Numbered from the stretch's first letter, positions 48,239-59,580 are shown. The stretch is DNA of 64,000 bases from Serinibacter arcticus (GCF_003121705.1 NZ_PYHR01000002.1:3782001-3846000), one strand, 5' to 3'. Program-made: numbers and translations. The notes: a model not told the origin generated them from the letters alone.

Positions 48239-49453
48239 ATGGGCTTCCACCCGCTCGGCGTCGCCTACCCGTGGGACGCCGTGGCGCCGCTGCGCGGCCG
48301 CGCCCTGCTCCACCCCGACGGCCTGGTCGACCTGTCGATCGGCACGCCCGTCGACCCGACGCCCGACGTCGTCCGCCGCGCGCTCGCCGACGCGTCGGAC
48401 GCGCACGGCTACCCGATGGTCGCCGGCACGACGCAGCTGCGCACCGCCGTCGCGGACTTCTTCGCCCGACGGCGCGGTGTGCCCGGGCTCTCGCCCGAGG
48501 CGGTGCTGCCGACGATCGGCTCCAAGGAGCTGGTGGCGCTGCTGCCGAGCCAGCTGGGGCTGGGCCCCGGCGACGTCGTCGTCGTCCCGACGGCGGCGTA
48601 CCCCACCTACGAGGTCGGCGCGCGGCTGGCGGGGGCCGAGGTCCTCGCGAGCGACGACCCGGCCGAGTGGGCCGGACGCGAGGAGGTCGCCCTCGTCTGG
48701 GTGAACTCCCCGGCCAACCCCACCGGTGAGGTGCTCGGCGTGGACGCGCTGGCCGCCGTCGTCGCCGCGGCCCGCGAGGTCGACGCGGTGGTGGCCAGCG
48801 ACGAGTGCTACGCCCAGCTGCCCTGGACCGCCCCGTGGACGGATGCGGTGGCGGACGGCGGGGGAGTGCCCTGCATCCTCGACGAGCGCGTCAGCGGCGG
48901 TGACCACACCGGCCTGCTCGCGGTCTACTCGCTGTCCAAGCAGTCCAACCTCGCCGGCTACCGCGCCGCGTTCGCCGCGGGGGACGCCGCGCTCGTGGAC
49001 CAGCTGCTCCAGCAGCGCCGCCACCTCGGCATGATGCTGCCGTGGCCGGTGCAGCAGGCGATGGCCGCGGCGCTGGCCGACGACGCGCACGTGACGGAGC
49101 AGGTGGAGCGCTACCGCGCGCGCCGCGAGACGCTGCTGCCGGCCCTGGTCGCCGCGGGCTTCGAGGTGGACCACTCCGAGGCCGGGCTGTACCTGTGGGT
49201 CCGCCCCGGCGACGCGCTCCGCGCGCGGCTCGCGGTCGACGGCGGTGACGGCGAGGTCGTCGACGCGCCCGAGACCGACGACGCGCCCGAGGCGCCGTGC
49301 TGGCCGGTGATGCGCCTCCTCGCGGAGCACGGCATCCTCGCCGGGCCGGGGGTCTTCTACGGTCCGGCGGCGGCCGGACACGTGCGGATCTCCCTCACCG
49401 CGACCGACGAGCGGGTGGCCGCGGCCGCTTCGCGACTGGCGGCGTGGTCGTGA
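48239..49453 (+). CDS. dapC: Succinyldiaminopimelate transaminase DapC
   Basis: 404 residues of fold-type I aminotransferase. GTPVDPTPDVVRRAL and GYPMVAGTTQLR at the N-terminus, VVVPTAAYPTYEVGARLAG and WVNSPANPTGEVLG in the core, and the PLP lysine in VYSLSKQSNLAGYR are seen. The substrate assignment rests on the fdx-dapC neighbourhood and on the dapD gene nearby (51836-52825), which together provide the succinylase branch of lysine/diaminopimelate synthesis. Close paralogues could have other substrates. The ATG at 48239 is 8 bp after the ferredoxin stop. Confidence 0.88.
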   Translation: MGFHPLGVAYPWDAVAPLRGRALLHPDGLVDLSIGTPVDPTPDVVRRALADASDAHGYPMVAGTTQLRTAVADFFARRRGVPGLSPEAVLPTIGSKELVALLPSQLGLGPGDVVVVPTAAYPTYEVGARLAGAEVLASDDPAEWAGREEVALVWVNSPANPTGEVLGVDALAAVVAAAREVDAVVASDECYAQLPWTAPWTDAVADGGGVPCILDERVSGGDHTGLLAVYSLSKQSNLAGYRAAFAAGDAALVDQLLQQRRHLGMMLPWPVQQAMAAALADDAHVTEQVERYRARRETLLPALVAAGFEVDHSEAGLYLWVRPGDALRARLAVDGGDGEVVDAPETDDAPEAPCWPVMRLLAEHGILAGPGVFYGPAAAGHVRISLTATDERVAAAASRLAAWS

Positions 49454-49556
49454 GAGGATCGCACCAGCTTCTTTGCCCGTTCCTGAAGGAACGCGGCGAT
49501 TCCCATGAACAGCGCGGTCCGGGATCGACCCGCGCGACGGCAGAGACGGAGACCCG

Positions 49557-50849
49557 ATGACGGCGAGCACCCCGACAGCGACCCTCGCGGTGGACGGTAC
49601 GAGCGTCGAGTTCGAGCGCGTGCCCGCGGTCGTCGGCAACGACGGCGTGGCGATCTCGTCGCTGCTGGCCGACACCGGCCTGGTGACGTACGACCCCGGC
49701 TTCATGAACACGGCCAACTGCCGCTCGGAGATCACCTACATCGACGGCGACGCGGGCATCCTGCGCTACCGCGGGTACCCGATCGAGCAGCTCGCCGCCA
49801 GCTCGAACTACCTCGAGGTCTCCTACCTCCTCGCCAAGGGCGAGCTGCCGAGCAAGGCCGAGTTCGAGGCCTTCGAGACCCGCGTGCTGCGTCACACGCA
49901 CGTGCACGAGGACTTCCGCCGCCTCATCTCCTCCTTCCCCCGCACGGCCCACCCGATGGCGATCATCTCCAGCGCCGTCTCGGCCCTGCCCGGGTTCTAC
50001 CCCGAGGTCTTCGCGGTGGCCGGTGAGGACGAGGAGGAGCTCGCGACCGTCCTCCTGCTGGCCAAGATGCCGACGATCGTCGCCTACGTCCTGCGTCACA
50101 CGCAGGGCCAGCGGATGCTCGACGTCGACCCCGAGAACGGCTTCGTCGACGACTTCCTGCGCCTCGCCCTGCACCAGGTGCGCGGCGAGCAGTTCGGTCC
50201 CGAGGTCGTGGCCGCGATGGACAAGCTCCTCGTGCTGCACGCCGACCACGAGCAGAACTGCTCCACGGCCACGGTGCGCTCGGTCGGGTCCGCCCACACC
50301 AACCTGTTCCTGTCGGTCTCGGCCGGCATCAACGCGCTGTCGGGTCCGCTGCACGGCGGCGCCAACGAGGCCGTGCTCACGATGCTCGAGGAGATCCGGG
50401 ACGACCACGGCGACGCGAAGTCGTTCGTGGCCAAGGTCAAGGACAAGTCCAGCGGGGCGCGCCTGATGGGCTTCGGCCACCGCGTCTACAAGAACTACGA
50501 CCCGCGCGCCGCGATCGTCAAGGAGGCCGCCGACTCGGCCCTCGAGGCGCTCGGCGCCCGCGACGAGCTGCTCGACATCGCCATGGGGCTCGAGGAGATC
50601 GCGCTCTCGGACGACTACTTCGTCTCGCGGAAGCTCTACCCCAACGTCGACTTCTACACCGGCCTCATCTACCGCGCGATGGGCTTCCCGACGTCGATGT
50701 TCACGCCGCTCTTCGCCGTCGGGCGGATGCCGGGCTGGATCGCGCAGTGGCGCGAGATGATGCACGACCCGACCACCAAGATCGCGCGTCCGCGCCAGGT
50801 CTACACGGGTCCGGGCGAGCGCGACTTCGTGAGCCTCGACGCTCGCTGA
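49557..50849 (+). CDS. gltA: Citrate synthase (type II)
   Basis: 430 residues. N-terminal MNTANCRSEITYIDGDAGIL and LRYRGYPIEQLA precede the catalytic residues: His in HADHEQNCSTATVR, His in GFGHRVYKNYDPRA and Asp in KLYPNVDFYTGLIY. The Gram-positive/actinobacterial type II length and the N-terminal beta-strands are intact. It condenses acetyl-CoA and oxaloacetate. GGAGA precedes the ATG at 49557. A GC-rich hairpin at 50885 follows the stop. The 103 bp between dapC and this gene hold a small GTTCC-TGAA-GGAAC inverted repeat. Confidence 0.96.
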   Translation: MTASTPTATLAVDGTSVEFERVPAVVGNDGVAISSLLADTGLVTYDPGFMNTANCRSEITYIDGDAGILRYRGYPIEQLAASSNYLEVSYLLAKGELPSKAEFEAFETRVLRHTHVHEDFRRLISSFPRTAHPMAIISSAVSALPGFYPEVFAVAGEDEEELATVLLLAKMPTIVAYVLRHTQGQRMLDVDPENGFVDDFLRLALHQVRGEQFGPEVVAAMDKLLVLHADHEQNCSTATVRSVGSAHTNLFLSVSAGINALSGPLHGGANEAVLTMLEEIRDDHGDAKSFVAKVKDKSSGARLMGFGHRVYKNYDPRAAIVKEAADSALEALGARDELLDIAMGLEEIALSDDYFVSRKLYPNVDFYTGLIYRAMGFPTSMFTPLFAVGRMPGWIAQWREMMHDPTTKIARPRQVYTGPGERDFVSLDAR

Positions 50850-50884
50850 GCTCGTGACTCGGCTGCGCTGCTGAGCGCGGCCGC

Positions 50885-50920
50885 CGACGGCGGGTCGCCC
50901 CCAGGGGCGGCCCGCCGTCG
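50885..50920 (+). terminator. Terminator-like hairpin after citrate synthase
   Basis: Arms CGACGGCGGG and CCCGCCGTCG (10 bp) extend into a GC-rich inner stem (TCGCCCC pairing GGGGCGG with one wobble) around CA. It lies 36 bp after the stop and 32 bp before the convergent stop of the secreted-protein gene. A short T-run follows (TCGTTCCC), so terminator activity is plausible. Confidence 0.7.
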
Positions 50921-50951
50921 TCGTTCCCGTCCGTGCGCGTGGGTCCGGACG

Positions 50952-51833
50952 TCAGGAGCCGACGACGACCTGGCCCCGGGCCGGCATCGGGTCGGCGGCG
51001 GTGCGGTCGCGCCAGCCCGAGTCGATGCCGTCGCGCACCCAGACCTTGTCGGCGATGCTCACGCGGCCGGCGCCCGTCTCGCTCGCGCCGGCGACGGCGG
51101 CGTGCGCCACCGCCCAGGCCAGCCGGTCGACGTCGCTCGAGGACGGGTCCTCGACGGGGACGTCGACGACGACCTCGCGCTCGCCGTCGGGCCCCTCGCG
51201 CAGCGTGCCGGTGACCGCGAGGTCGCGGGCGAGGCGCGTGACGACCGCCTCGGGGACGCCGGCGGTGTCCTCGACGTCGTGCAGCGTGCAGCTGAGATCG
51301 GCCCGGCTCCACCCGCTCAGCGACGACGCGAACGCGCGCGCCAGCTCCTCGTGCTGCGCGTAGGCGTCGGGGAACGCGCTGCGCTGGACGGCCTGGGCGG
51401 CCTCGGTGACGGCCATCTCGGTGTAGCCGGGGACCTCCACGAGGTGGTCGTAGAAGATCGACGTCGAGTAGACCAGGTCCTGCACCTGCTCGGGCGTGCC
51501 CCAGCCCTGCGACGGGCGCTGCTGGAACATCCCCAGCGAGTCGCGGTCGCCGTAGTCGATGGGGCGCATGCGGGACTCCTGCATGGCCGTGGCGATGCCG
51601 ATGGTGCCGGCCCGCGCGGGGAGGCCCCGCTGGACGGTCATGCCGACGACGAGGGCGGCGTTCGCGGTCTGGTCGGGTTCGAGGCGGTGGTCGCCCGCGG
51701 TGCAGGTCTCGGCGAGCGGACGCGTGGACTCCAGCGATCGGAGCAGCAGCACGAGCCCGCCGGTTCCGACGACCGCGAGGACCCCGAGCGCGAGGAACCA
51801 GGCCAGGACCCGGGTGGCGCGACGGCGGACCAC
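50952..51833 (-). CDS. Membrane-anchored lysozyme/transglycosylase-like protein
   Basis: 293 residues with one N-terminal helix (FLALGVLAVVGTGGLVLLL), so the rest is extracytoplasmic. The central block LPARAGTIGIATAMQESRM, then DYGDRDSLGMFQQRPSQG and YSTSIFYDHLVEVPGY, is the lysozyme-fold pattern common in actinobacterial cell-wall proteins, with the candidate catalytic Glu in MQES. The last 120 residues are Asp/Glu-rich. GTG at 51833 is 2 bp after the dapD stop on the same strand, so the two may be cotranscribed. No activity is shown; related proteins are often labelled 'hypothetical'. Confidence 0.7.
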   Translation of the reverse strand: MVRRRATRVLAWFLALGVLAVVGTGGLVLLLRSLESTRPLAETCTAGDHRLEPDQTANAALVVGMTVQRGLPARAGTIGIATAMQESRMRPIDYGDRDSLGMFQQRPSQGWGTPEQVQDLVYSTSIFYDHLVEVPGYTEMAVTEAAQAVQRSAFPDAYAQHEELARAFASSLSGWSRADLSCTLHDVEDTAGVPEAVVTRLARDLAVTGTLREGPDGEREVVVDVPVEDPSSSDVDRLAWAVAHAAVAGASETGAGRVSIADKVWVRDGIDSGWRDRTAADPMPARGQVVVGS

Positions 51834-51835
51834 GG

Positions 51836-52825
51836 CTACTGGGCGTGGAGCGCGGAGTTGAGCTCCACGGTCCGGGTGGCGCGCGGCAGGGCCTCGACCC
51901 CGCCCGTGAGGGAGTGGCGACGCAGCAGGACGCCGCCGAGGCCGGAGAGGACCTTGGCGGAGACGACCGGGCGACCGTCGGTGTCGGTGGCCGCGCCCGT
52001 GAGGTCGACGCCCCAGCTCGTCGCGTCGCCGAGGAGGCGCACCTTCGTGCCGGCCGTCACGTAGAGGCCGGCCTCGACGACGCAGTCGTCCCCGAGGCTG
52101 ATCCCGATGCCCGCGTTGGCTCCGAGGAGCGTGCGCTCGCCGATCGTCACGCGCTCCTTGCCGCCGCCCGACAGCGTGCCCATGATCGAGGCACCGCCGC
52201 CGATGTCGGTGCCGTCGCCGATGACGACGCCCTGCGAGACGCGGCCCTCGATCATCGCGACGCCGAGTGAACCGGCGTTGAAGTTGACGAAGCCCTCGTG
52301 CATGACGGTCGTCCCGGCACCCAGGTGGGCGCCGAGCCGGACGCGCGAGGCGTCGGCGATGCGCACGCCCTCGGGCAGCACGTAGTCCGTCAGCCGGGGG
52401 AACTTGTCGACGCCGTGCACCGTGACGCCCGGGTGCTTGGCCTGCAAGTGCATCCGCGTGGTCTCGAAGTCGACGGGGGAGCACGGGCCGGCCGAGGTCC
52501 ACACGACGTTGGCGAGCACGCCGAACACGCCGTCGAGGTTGATCGAGTTGGGCACGACGAGTCGGTGGGAGAGCAGGTGCAGGCGCAGGTAGGCGTCGGC
52601 GGCGTCGGTGGGCGCTGCATCGAGGTCGATCTCGGTCCGCACGACCGACCGGCGGACGCGGCGGACCGGGTCGGTCACCTCGAGGGCCCCCATCTCGGCG
52701 GGCACGTCCCACGGGCTCGTGGTCCCGGGCTCACCGAGCTTCGGGGCCGGGTACCAGGTGTCCAGGACCGTCCCGTCGATGTCCGAGATGGTGGCCAGTC
52801 CGATTCCCCAGGCTGCGCGTGTCAT
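51836..52825 (-). CDS. dapD: 2,3,4,5-tetrahydropyridine-2,6-dicarboxylate N-succinyltransferase (actinobacterial DapD)
   Basis: 329 residues. The N-terminal domain begins [21 protein letters not shown] left-handed beta-helix forms the middle, with [20 protein letters not shown] and [42 protein letters not shown] and [13 protein letters not shown] are typical of the actinobacterial DapD. It transfers succinyl from succinyl-CoA to tetrahydrodipicolinate, the step before DapC. TACCCT (reverse of 52832-52837) is 6 nt before the ATG, and GGAGG overlaps that gap. Confidence 0.95.
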   Translation of the reverse strand: MTRAAWGIGLATISDIDGTVLDTWYPAPKLGEPGTTSPWDVPAEMGALEVTDPVRRVRRSVVRTEIDLDAAPTDAADAYLRLHLLSHRLVVPNSINLDGVFGVLANVVWTSAGPCSPVDFETTRMHLQAKHPGVTVHGVDKFPRLTDYVLPEGVRIADASRVRLGAHLGAGTTVMHEGFVNFNAGSLGVAMIEGRVSQGVVIGDGTDIGGGASIMGTLSGGGKERVTIGERTLLGANAGIGISLGDDCVVEAGLYVTAGTKVRLLGDATSWGVDLTGAATDTDGRPVVSAKVLSGLGGVLLRRHSLTGGVEALPRATRTVELNSALHAQ

Positions 52826-52898
52826 GCCTCCAGGGTACGCAGCGGGGCGCGACCGCGTCGGGCGACGCCGAGGGGTGAACGTGAGGATCGGGCGGGGG

Positions 52899-53801
52899 TC
52901 AGGCGGGGAGGTGGCGGGGACGAGGTGCCTGGTCCAGGTGGCGCCGCAGCGTCTCCGGGCCGACGACGCGCGCACGCTCCGGGAGCCGACTCCGCAGCTC
53001 GCGGTCCGCCGTCGCCACGGCGAGCGCCTCGCTCGGGGACGCCGCGGCGAGTCGGACGATCTCGTCGTCGCCGCTCCCCGAGGCGGGCACGACGGAGACG
53101 CCCAGGGTGCCCGGGGCGGGTGGGGGCGGGGGAGGGGTGGCGGCGCGGGCGGCCCCCTCGAGGACGGCGACGACGTCCGGCCAGGCCTCGCCTGCGTCCA
53201 GGCCGAACCAGTCGGCGGGGAGCGGGCCGGCGTCCGCCAGGGTGGCGAGCAGGTGCGTCGTGGCGCCGGGGCGGTCGCGCCACCAGCCGTCGGGGCGCGA
53301 CCCGAGGACGTTGGCGACGTCCACGAGCAGCTCGGCGCGCGTCGTGGCGAGCGTCCGGAGGGCGGGCCAGGCCTGCGCGAAGGCCGGATGGAGCGGGAGC
53401 CGGTCCACGGCGTCGAGCTCGACCCACGCGAGATCCGCGGACTCGCCGTCCAGCGGGAGCAGAACCGGCCGCTCGCCGACGACGTCGGCGACGACCGTGG
53501 TGTAGCGCCAGACCTCGTGGTCGAGCACGCGCGCGAACCGCGGTCGGACGGCGTCGCTCGCGATCGCCGCCTCCTCCTGGGCCTCGCGGAGCGCGCCGGC
53601 GAGCGGGGACTCCCCGGTGCCGATCGCGCCGCCAGGGAGCGCCCACGACCCGCCCTGGTGGCTGGCCGCGGACCGCAGCTGCAGCGCGACGGTGCCCGTG
53701 GCACGGTCGACGAGCGCGAGGCCGGCGGCGCCGCCGAGACCCCAGTGACGGGATCCGCAGGTGCACTCGACCCAGGCGTCGTTCGGGTCGCGTCGGGTCA
53801 C
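52899..53801 (-). CDS. Nudix hydrolase fused to a PIN/NYN-like C-terminal domain
   Basis: 300 residues. The N-terminal half has [21 protein letters not shown] and the Nudix box with [22 protein letters not shown] (residues about 58-79), matching the GX5EX7REUXEE pattern closely enough to bind Mg2+ and cleave a nucleoside diphosphate linkage. The C-terminal half (about 165-300) has acidic clusters of a PIN/NYN ribonuclease: [23 protein letters not shown] and [12 protein letters not shown] Pro-rich linker separates it from the core ([11 protein letters not shown]). I read this as a Nudix-PIN/NYN fusion; the second domain is inferred from pattern only. The gene is 73 bp upstream of dapD on the same strand. 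Confidence 0.75.
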   Translation of the reverse strand: MTRRDPNDAWVECTCGSRHWGLGGAAGLALVDRATGTVALQLRSAASHQGGSWALPGGAIGTGESPLAGALREAQEEAAIASDAVRPRFARVLDHEVWRYTTVVADVVGERPVLLPLDGESADLAWVELDAVDRLPLHPAFAQAWPALRTLATTRAELLVDVANVLGSRPDGWWRDRPGATTHLLATLADAGPLPADWFGLDAGEAWPDVVAVLEGAARAATPPPPPPAPGTLGVSVVPASGSGDDEIVRLAAASPSEALAVATADRELRSRLPERARVVGPETLRRHLDQAPRPRHLPA

Positions 53802-53900
53802 CCGGTCAGTCTGCCGCAGTTCCGGCTCGCCGATCGTGAGCGGGTCGGACCGGTCCGCGGGGCGGACTCGTCCGCGGCTCGGTCCAGTCCGCGACCCGGT

Positions 53901-55763
<1,863 letters not shown>

Positions 55764-56018
55764 CCACTCTCCTGTGTTGCTCGCGTGGGGTGCTCGCGGT
55801 TCGGGCCACGGTAGCGCCGGTGGCGACGGCGACCCAAGGACCGGCTCGGCCCGTCGGGAAGTCTGTCAGGGGCGGCAAGGCGCGCCGGTCATCGATTGTA
55901 GGTTCCCGACAACACCGGGGCGACGTCAGGGGGTGTAGCGGCGCGTCGGTCGTGGGGATTCTCCAGCGTCGCGGGGTGTGACGGCTGGCGGAAGGACTGG
56001 CGCCCGCCGGGCGACGGG
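55764..56018. other. Intergenic region upstream of accA (255 bp)
   Basis: The 255 bp between the maf stop (56019) and the accA start (55763) hold no supported gene. The reverse strand has TACAAT (55895-55900), a good -10 match, but no TTGACA-like hexamer at 16-18 nt. Some short open frames are shadows. The promoter of accA must be here. Confidence 0.4.
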
Positions 56019-56738
56019 TCAGGTCCAGAGCGCCGGGTAGGGGATGCCGAGCCCGCCCAGGAGACGCCGCAGCAGGGGCAGGCTGAGGCCGAGCACGCCG
56101 TGGTGGTCGCCCTCGACACCCTCGACGAACGCGCCCCCGAGACCGTCGATCGTGAAGGCTCCGGCGACCTGGAGCGGCTCGCCGGTCGCGACGTACACCG
56201 CGATCTCGGCGTCGCTGACGGCGCCGAAGTGCACGGTGGTCGAGCTGACGCCCGTCCGGGTCCGGCGACGCGGGCGGCCGCCCGACGGGGCGACGGCGCG
56301 CGCGCCCTCGACGTCGTCGAACCGTCCCGTCGCGATCAGGTGGTGGCCCGTGTGCAGCACCCCGGACCGTCCCCGCATCTCGGTCCACGCCTGCGTCGCC
56401 CGCTCCGGGGTGCCGGGCTTGCCGTGCGCGACGCCGTCGATCTCCAGCAGGGAGTCGCAGCCCAGCACGAGACGCGGGCCGTCGTCGGCCGGGAGGGTCG
56501 CCAGGACCGCCTCGGCCTTGGCCTGGGCGAGGACAGTCACCTGCTCGGGGACGGTGAGCTCGCGGGTGGCCGCGATCGAGGCGGCGACGAGGGCCGCGTC
56601 CTCGTCGACGTCGGACACGACCACCTGCGGGGTCACGCCCGCCGCCTGCAGGAGCTGCAGGCGTGCGGGGGAGGCGGAGGCGAGGACGAGGCGCACGTGC
56701 GTGCGCGGCCGGGCGCGGCGCCGTCGGCTGTCGGTCAC
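56019..56738 (-). CDS. maf: Maf-family nucleoside triphosphate pyrophosphatase
   Basis: 239 residues. LVLASASPARLQLLQAAGV at the N-terminus, LVLGCDSLLEIDG and HGKPGTPERA in the middle and YVATGEPLQVAGAFTIDGLG are Maf signatures. A basic insert of about 15 residues (GGRPRRRTRTGVS) precedes VHFGAVSDAE. It hydrolyses non-canonical or modified NTPs. The GTG start at 56738 has GGAGA close upstream. Maf commonly stands next to accA and accE in actinobacteria, but here a DUF885 gene and a DUF559 gene lie between it and accE. Confidence 0.92.
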   Translation of the reverse strand: MTDSRRRRARPRTHVRLVLASASPARLQLLQAAGVTPQVVVSDVDEDAALVAASIAATRELTVPEQVTVLAQAKAEAVLATLPADDGPRLVLGCDSLLEIDGVAHGKPGTPERATQAWTEMRGRSGVLHTGHHLIATGRFDDVEGARAVAPSGGRPRRRTRTGVSSTTVHFGAVSDAEIAVYVATGEPLQVAGAFTIDGLGGAFVEGVEGDHHGVLGLSLPLLRRLLGGLGIPYPALWT

Positions 56739-56829
56739 GGTGTCTCCTCGCGGTGGTGGGGGCGGGCGGGTGTGTCCGGCCGGAGCGATCGGGTGGCGGC
56801 GAGGACGCCGTCACCCGATCGTCGGGCCG

Positions 56830-58491
56830 TCAGCGCAGGGCGTCGGCGAGCACGTCGAGTCCGACGGAGCCGACGTCGAGCGCCCGGCGGTGGAACGCCT
56901 TGAGGTCGAAGGCGGCACCCTCGCGGGCGGCGGTCTCGTCGCGGATCTTCTCCCACAGGCGCTGGCCGACCTTGTAGGACGGGGCCTGGCCCGGCCAGCC
57001 GAGATAGCGGTCGAGCTCGAACTCCAGGAACCCGTCGGCCATGTTGGCGTTGGCGAACAGGAACGTCCGCGCCTTGGCGGCGTCCCAGGTGCCGCCGCCG
57101 AGCTCGGACGGCGCGTCCTTGTGGAGGTGGACGCCGATGTCGAGCACGACGCGCGCGGCGCGCAGGCGCTGGCCGTCGAGCATGCCCAGGCGGTCGGCCG
57201 GGTCGTCGAGGAAGCCGAGGTCGGCCATCAGGCGCTCGGAGTAGAGCGCCCAGCCCTCGCCGTGACCGCTGACCCAGGAGGCCAGCCGGCGCCAGGAGTT
57301 GAGCAGCTCGCGGCGGTAGGTCGTCTGGCCGACCTGGAGGTGGTGGCCCGGGACGCCCTCGTGGTAGACGGTCGTCTTCTCGCGCCAGGTGCCGAACTCG
57401 GTCACGCCGGCGGGAACGGACCACCACATGCGGCCGGGCCGGGAGAAGTCGTCGGTCGGACCGGTGTAGTAGATGCCACCCGACGTCGTCGGGGCGATCA
57501 TGCACTCGAGCGTGCGGACCGGGCCCGGGATGTCGAACTGGGTGTCGGCGAGCGCAGCGACGGCCTCGTCGGAGGTGCGCTGCATCCACTCCTGCAGCGC
57601 GGCGGTGCCGTGCAGCTGGCGGGCCGGGTCGGCGTCGAGCCGGTCCATGGCCTCCTCCGGCGAGGTGCCCGCGCCGTAGAGCTCGGCCGCGGTCGCCTCC
57701 TGCTCGGCGACGATGCGGGCCAGCTCCTCGCGGCCCCACTCGTACGTCTCGTCGAGGTCGATCGTGGCGCCGAGGAACTGGCGGGAGAACAGCGAGTAGC
57801 GCTCCCGACCCACGCCGTCGCCCTCGGGGGCGCGGTGGATCAGCTCGGAGCGCAGGAACTCCGCCAGGTCGGCGTAGGCGGCGCGGGCCTTCTCGGCGCC
57901 GGCGGCCAGCGCCGCGGCGTCACCGGTGGCGGCGCCGCGCTCGGCGAGCGAGGTCCAGAAGGACTCGGCGCCGGCGAGCTCCTCGGCCTGGCCGATGCCG
58001 GCCTCGACCTGACGGCGGGCGGCCACGATCCCGGTGGCGGCCCCCTCGCGCAGCGACTCGACGTAGCCGGCGAGCGCCCCGGGGACGTTGCCCATCCGGG
58101 CCGCGACGACGTCCCAGTCCTGCGCCGTCCCGGTCGCCATGAGGTCGAACACGTCGCGCGTGTCCTGGAGCGGCGAGGCGATCACGTTCAGCGTGGCGAA
58201 CTGCTCGCCCGCGTCGTACAGCTCGCCCTCGAGGCCCAGGCGCTCGAGCATCGCGGCCTTCGTGACGGCGTCGACGTCGTCGGCGGGGGTCAGCCTCGAG
58301 AGCTTGCCCATGACGGCGGTGCGCTCGGCGTCGAGCGTCGCCAGGCCGGCGGGCGAGACGTCGTCGAGCTCGCTCTGGTCGCCGGGGAGGCCCAGGTGGG
58401 TGCGCAGGCCGGGGGAGAGGCGGGCGAGGGTGGCGACGTAGTCGTCGGCGACGGCGTCGATCTCGGTGGGGGTGCGGGGGGATTCGGTCAC
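56830..58491 (-). CDS. DUF885 family protein, putative metal-dependent hydrolase
   Basis: 553 residues. The metal-binding-like motif is TTVYHEGVPGHHLQVGQ, the HExxxGHH pattern of DUF885, with GEGWALYSERLMADLGF further on and the C-terminal DAAKARTFLFANANMADGF. DUF885 proteins are usually called peptidase-like, but the substrate is unknown. I start at the GTG at 58491 (VTESPRTPTEID) because TAGGGT (reverse of 58499-58504) sits 7 nt upstream. The frame before it is Gly-rich and includes repeat copy A. No signal peptide. Downstream of the DUF559 gene on the same strand. Confidence 0.8.
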   Translation of the reverse strand: MTESPRTPTEIDAVADDYVATLARLSPGLRTHLGLPGDQSELDDVSPAGLATLDAERTAVMGKLSRLTPADDVDAVTKAAMLERLGLEGELYDAGEQFATLNVIASPLQDTRDVFDLMATGTAQDWDVVAARMGNVPGALAGYVESLREGAATGIVAARRQVEAGIGQAEELAGAESFWTSLAERGAATGDAAALAAGAEKARAAYADLAEFLRSELIHRAPEGDGVGRERYSLFSRQFLGATIDLDETYEWGREELARIVAEQEATAAELYGAGTSPEEAMDRLDADPARQLHGTAALQEWMQRTSDEAVAALADTQFDIPGPVRTLECMIAPTTSGGIYYTGPTDDFSRPGRMWWSVPAGVTEFGTWREKTTVYHEGVPGHHLQVGQTTYRRELLNSWRRLASWVSGHGEGWALYSERLMADLGFLDDPADRLGMLDGQRLRAARVVLDIGVHLHKDAPSELGGGTWDAAKARTFLFANANMADGFLEFELDRYLGWPGQAPSYKVGQRLWEKIRDETAAREGAAFDLKAFHRRALDVGSVGLDVLADALR

Positions 58492-58545
58492 GCCCCCAAC
58501 CCTACGACCCACCCCCCACAGGCCCGGGCTCCCCCCCACCCCGCC

Positions 58546-58601
58546 GAGTGCTGAGCTGTTGACGACGACACGCCGACCGCCCCGGCAACAGTTCAGCACT
58601 C
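58546..58601. repeat. Palindromic repeat copy A, 3' flank of the DUF559 gene
   Basis: Sixteen-base arms GAGTGCTGAGCTGTTG (58546-58561) and CAACAGTTCAGCACTC (58586-58601) pair 15/16 around a 24-nt centre. Copy B (59581-59636) has the same 16-24-16 layout. The centre of A matches that of B in reverse orientation (shared CGGCGTGTCG / CGACACGCCG core), so A and B are inverted relative to each other. A ends 7 bp from the DUF559 stop. Confidence 0.8.
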
Positions 58602-58608
58602 AGGCAGC

Positions 58609-59514
58609 TCAGCGGAGGCCGGTGCGGCGGCAGGCCCGGTCGTAGGCCCGACGGACCCGCCGGACCACCTCGTCTGGCCGGCGGAGCACGTCGTCAGCGG
58701 TGAACACGAGCACCTCCCACCCCTGGTCGCGGAGGACCTCGCGACGGCGGACGTCGCTGCGCCACGTGCCCTGATCCGTCCGGTGGAGGTCGCCGTCGTA
58801 CTCGAGCGCGAGCTTCAGCCGGGCGAACGCGAGGTCCAGCAGGGCGAGGAACGCTCCGTCCGACCCCAGAACCTCGACGTTCACGTCGGGGCAGGGCAGA
58901 CCGGCGTGCACGAGGAGCAGCCGAAGTCTGGTTTCCATGCTCGAGTCCGTGCGGGGCCGAACCAGCGGGAGCGCCTCGCGGCACGTGGCGATCCCCTTCA
59001 TCTTCCAGGTGCTCCGCGCGGCTTCCTCGAGCTCGGCCGGGGTCTCGACCGCGCTACCGCGCCGCATCATCGAGTCACCCAGGACGACCATGGCGTCGAC
59101 GTCGACGTCGAGCGCGGACGCGAGCAGCAGCCACGTCCACGCCGCGGAGGTGAGGCGCACGCCGTCGACCTCGGTCGTCGTCAGCGAGCGCTGGGCGCAG
59201 AAGTGGGCGACGACCCCGAGGCGTTGCGGACGCCAGCCCCGGCGCGGGGCGACGACGTGGATCCGATCGTCCTTCTCGAGCTGCCACGGAACCTCCGTGC
59301 CGAGCAGGCGCAGCGCCGTCACACCGGTGAAGACGCACGCGGGAGGAAGGATCTGGGCGACGGCGCGGCACTCGTCGGTGATCCGCGACGATCCGGCCAC
59401 CGTTCGGACGCCCCGGGTGAGGGTCGTCAGCTCGGAGGCGTAGATCTGACGGTGGGTCAGCCCGGCGGCGAGGGCCGCCGTCGTGGTGAACGGAGCGGGT
59501 AGCTGGTCGGCCAT
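58609..59514 (-). CDS. AbiEi-like N-domain / DUF559 (Vsr-like) endonuclease-fold protein
   Basis: 301 residues. The N-terminal segment FTTTAALAAGLTHRQIYA, then LTRGVRTVAGSSR, is the helix-turn-helix start of AbiEi-type antitoxin proteins. The C-terminal 110 residues are DUF559/Vsr-like: SSMETRLRLLLVHAGLPCP, then FLALLDLAFARLKLALEYDG and GTWRSDVRRREVLRDQGWEV, with candidate nuclease residues Glu (METRL), Asp (LLDLAF) and the EYDG motif. There is no AbiEii toxin partner. It is flanked by two inverted copies of a 56-bp palindromic repeat and interrupts the usual maf-accE neighbourhood, so mobility is possible but unproven. Confidence 0.75.
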   Translation of the reverse strand: MADQLPAPFTTTAALAAGLTHRQIYASELTTLTRGVRTVAGSSRITDECRAVAQILPPACVFTGVTALRLLGTEVPWQLEKDDRIHVVAPRRGWRPQRLGVVAHFCAQRSLTTTEVDGVRLTSAAWTWLLLASALDVDVDAMVVLGDSMMRRGSAVETPAELEEAARSTWKMKGIATCREALPLVRPRTDSSMETRLRLLLVHAGLPCPDVNVEVLGSDGAFLALLDLAFARLKLALEYDGDLHRTDQGTWRSDVRRREVLRDQGWEVLVFTADDVLRRPDEVVRRVRRAYDRACRRTGLR

Positions 59515-59580
59515 GCCCCACCGTCACAGAGCGAGCCACTCACGCGCTGGCTATCCACAGGTGGGTGGACCCACCCCCGT

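Noticed and set aside
49454-49556. Short ATG frame at 49505 before citrate synthase
   Set aside because: It is out of frame with the enzyme, Arg-rich and without motifs; the enzyme's own start at 49557 has a GGAGA site.
58609-59514. Type IV toxin-antitoxin locus (AbiEi/AbiEii)
   Set aside because: Only an AbiEi-like N-domain is present, fused to a DUF559 nuclease fold; no AbiEii nucleotidyltransferase toxin gene is adjacent.
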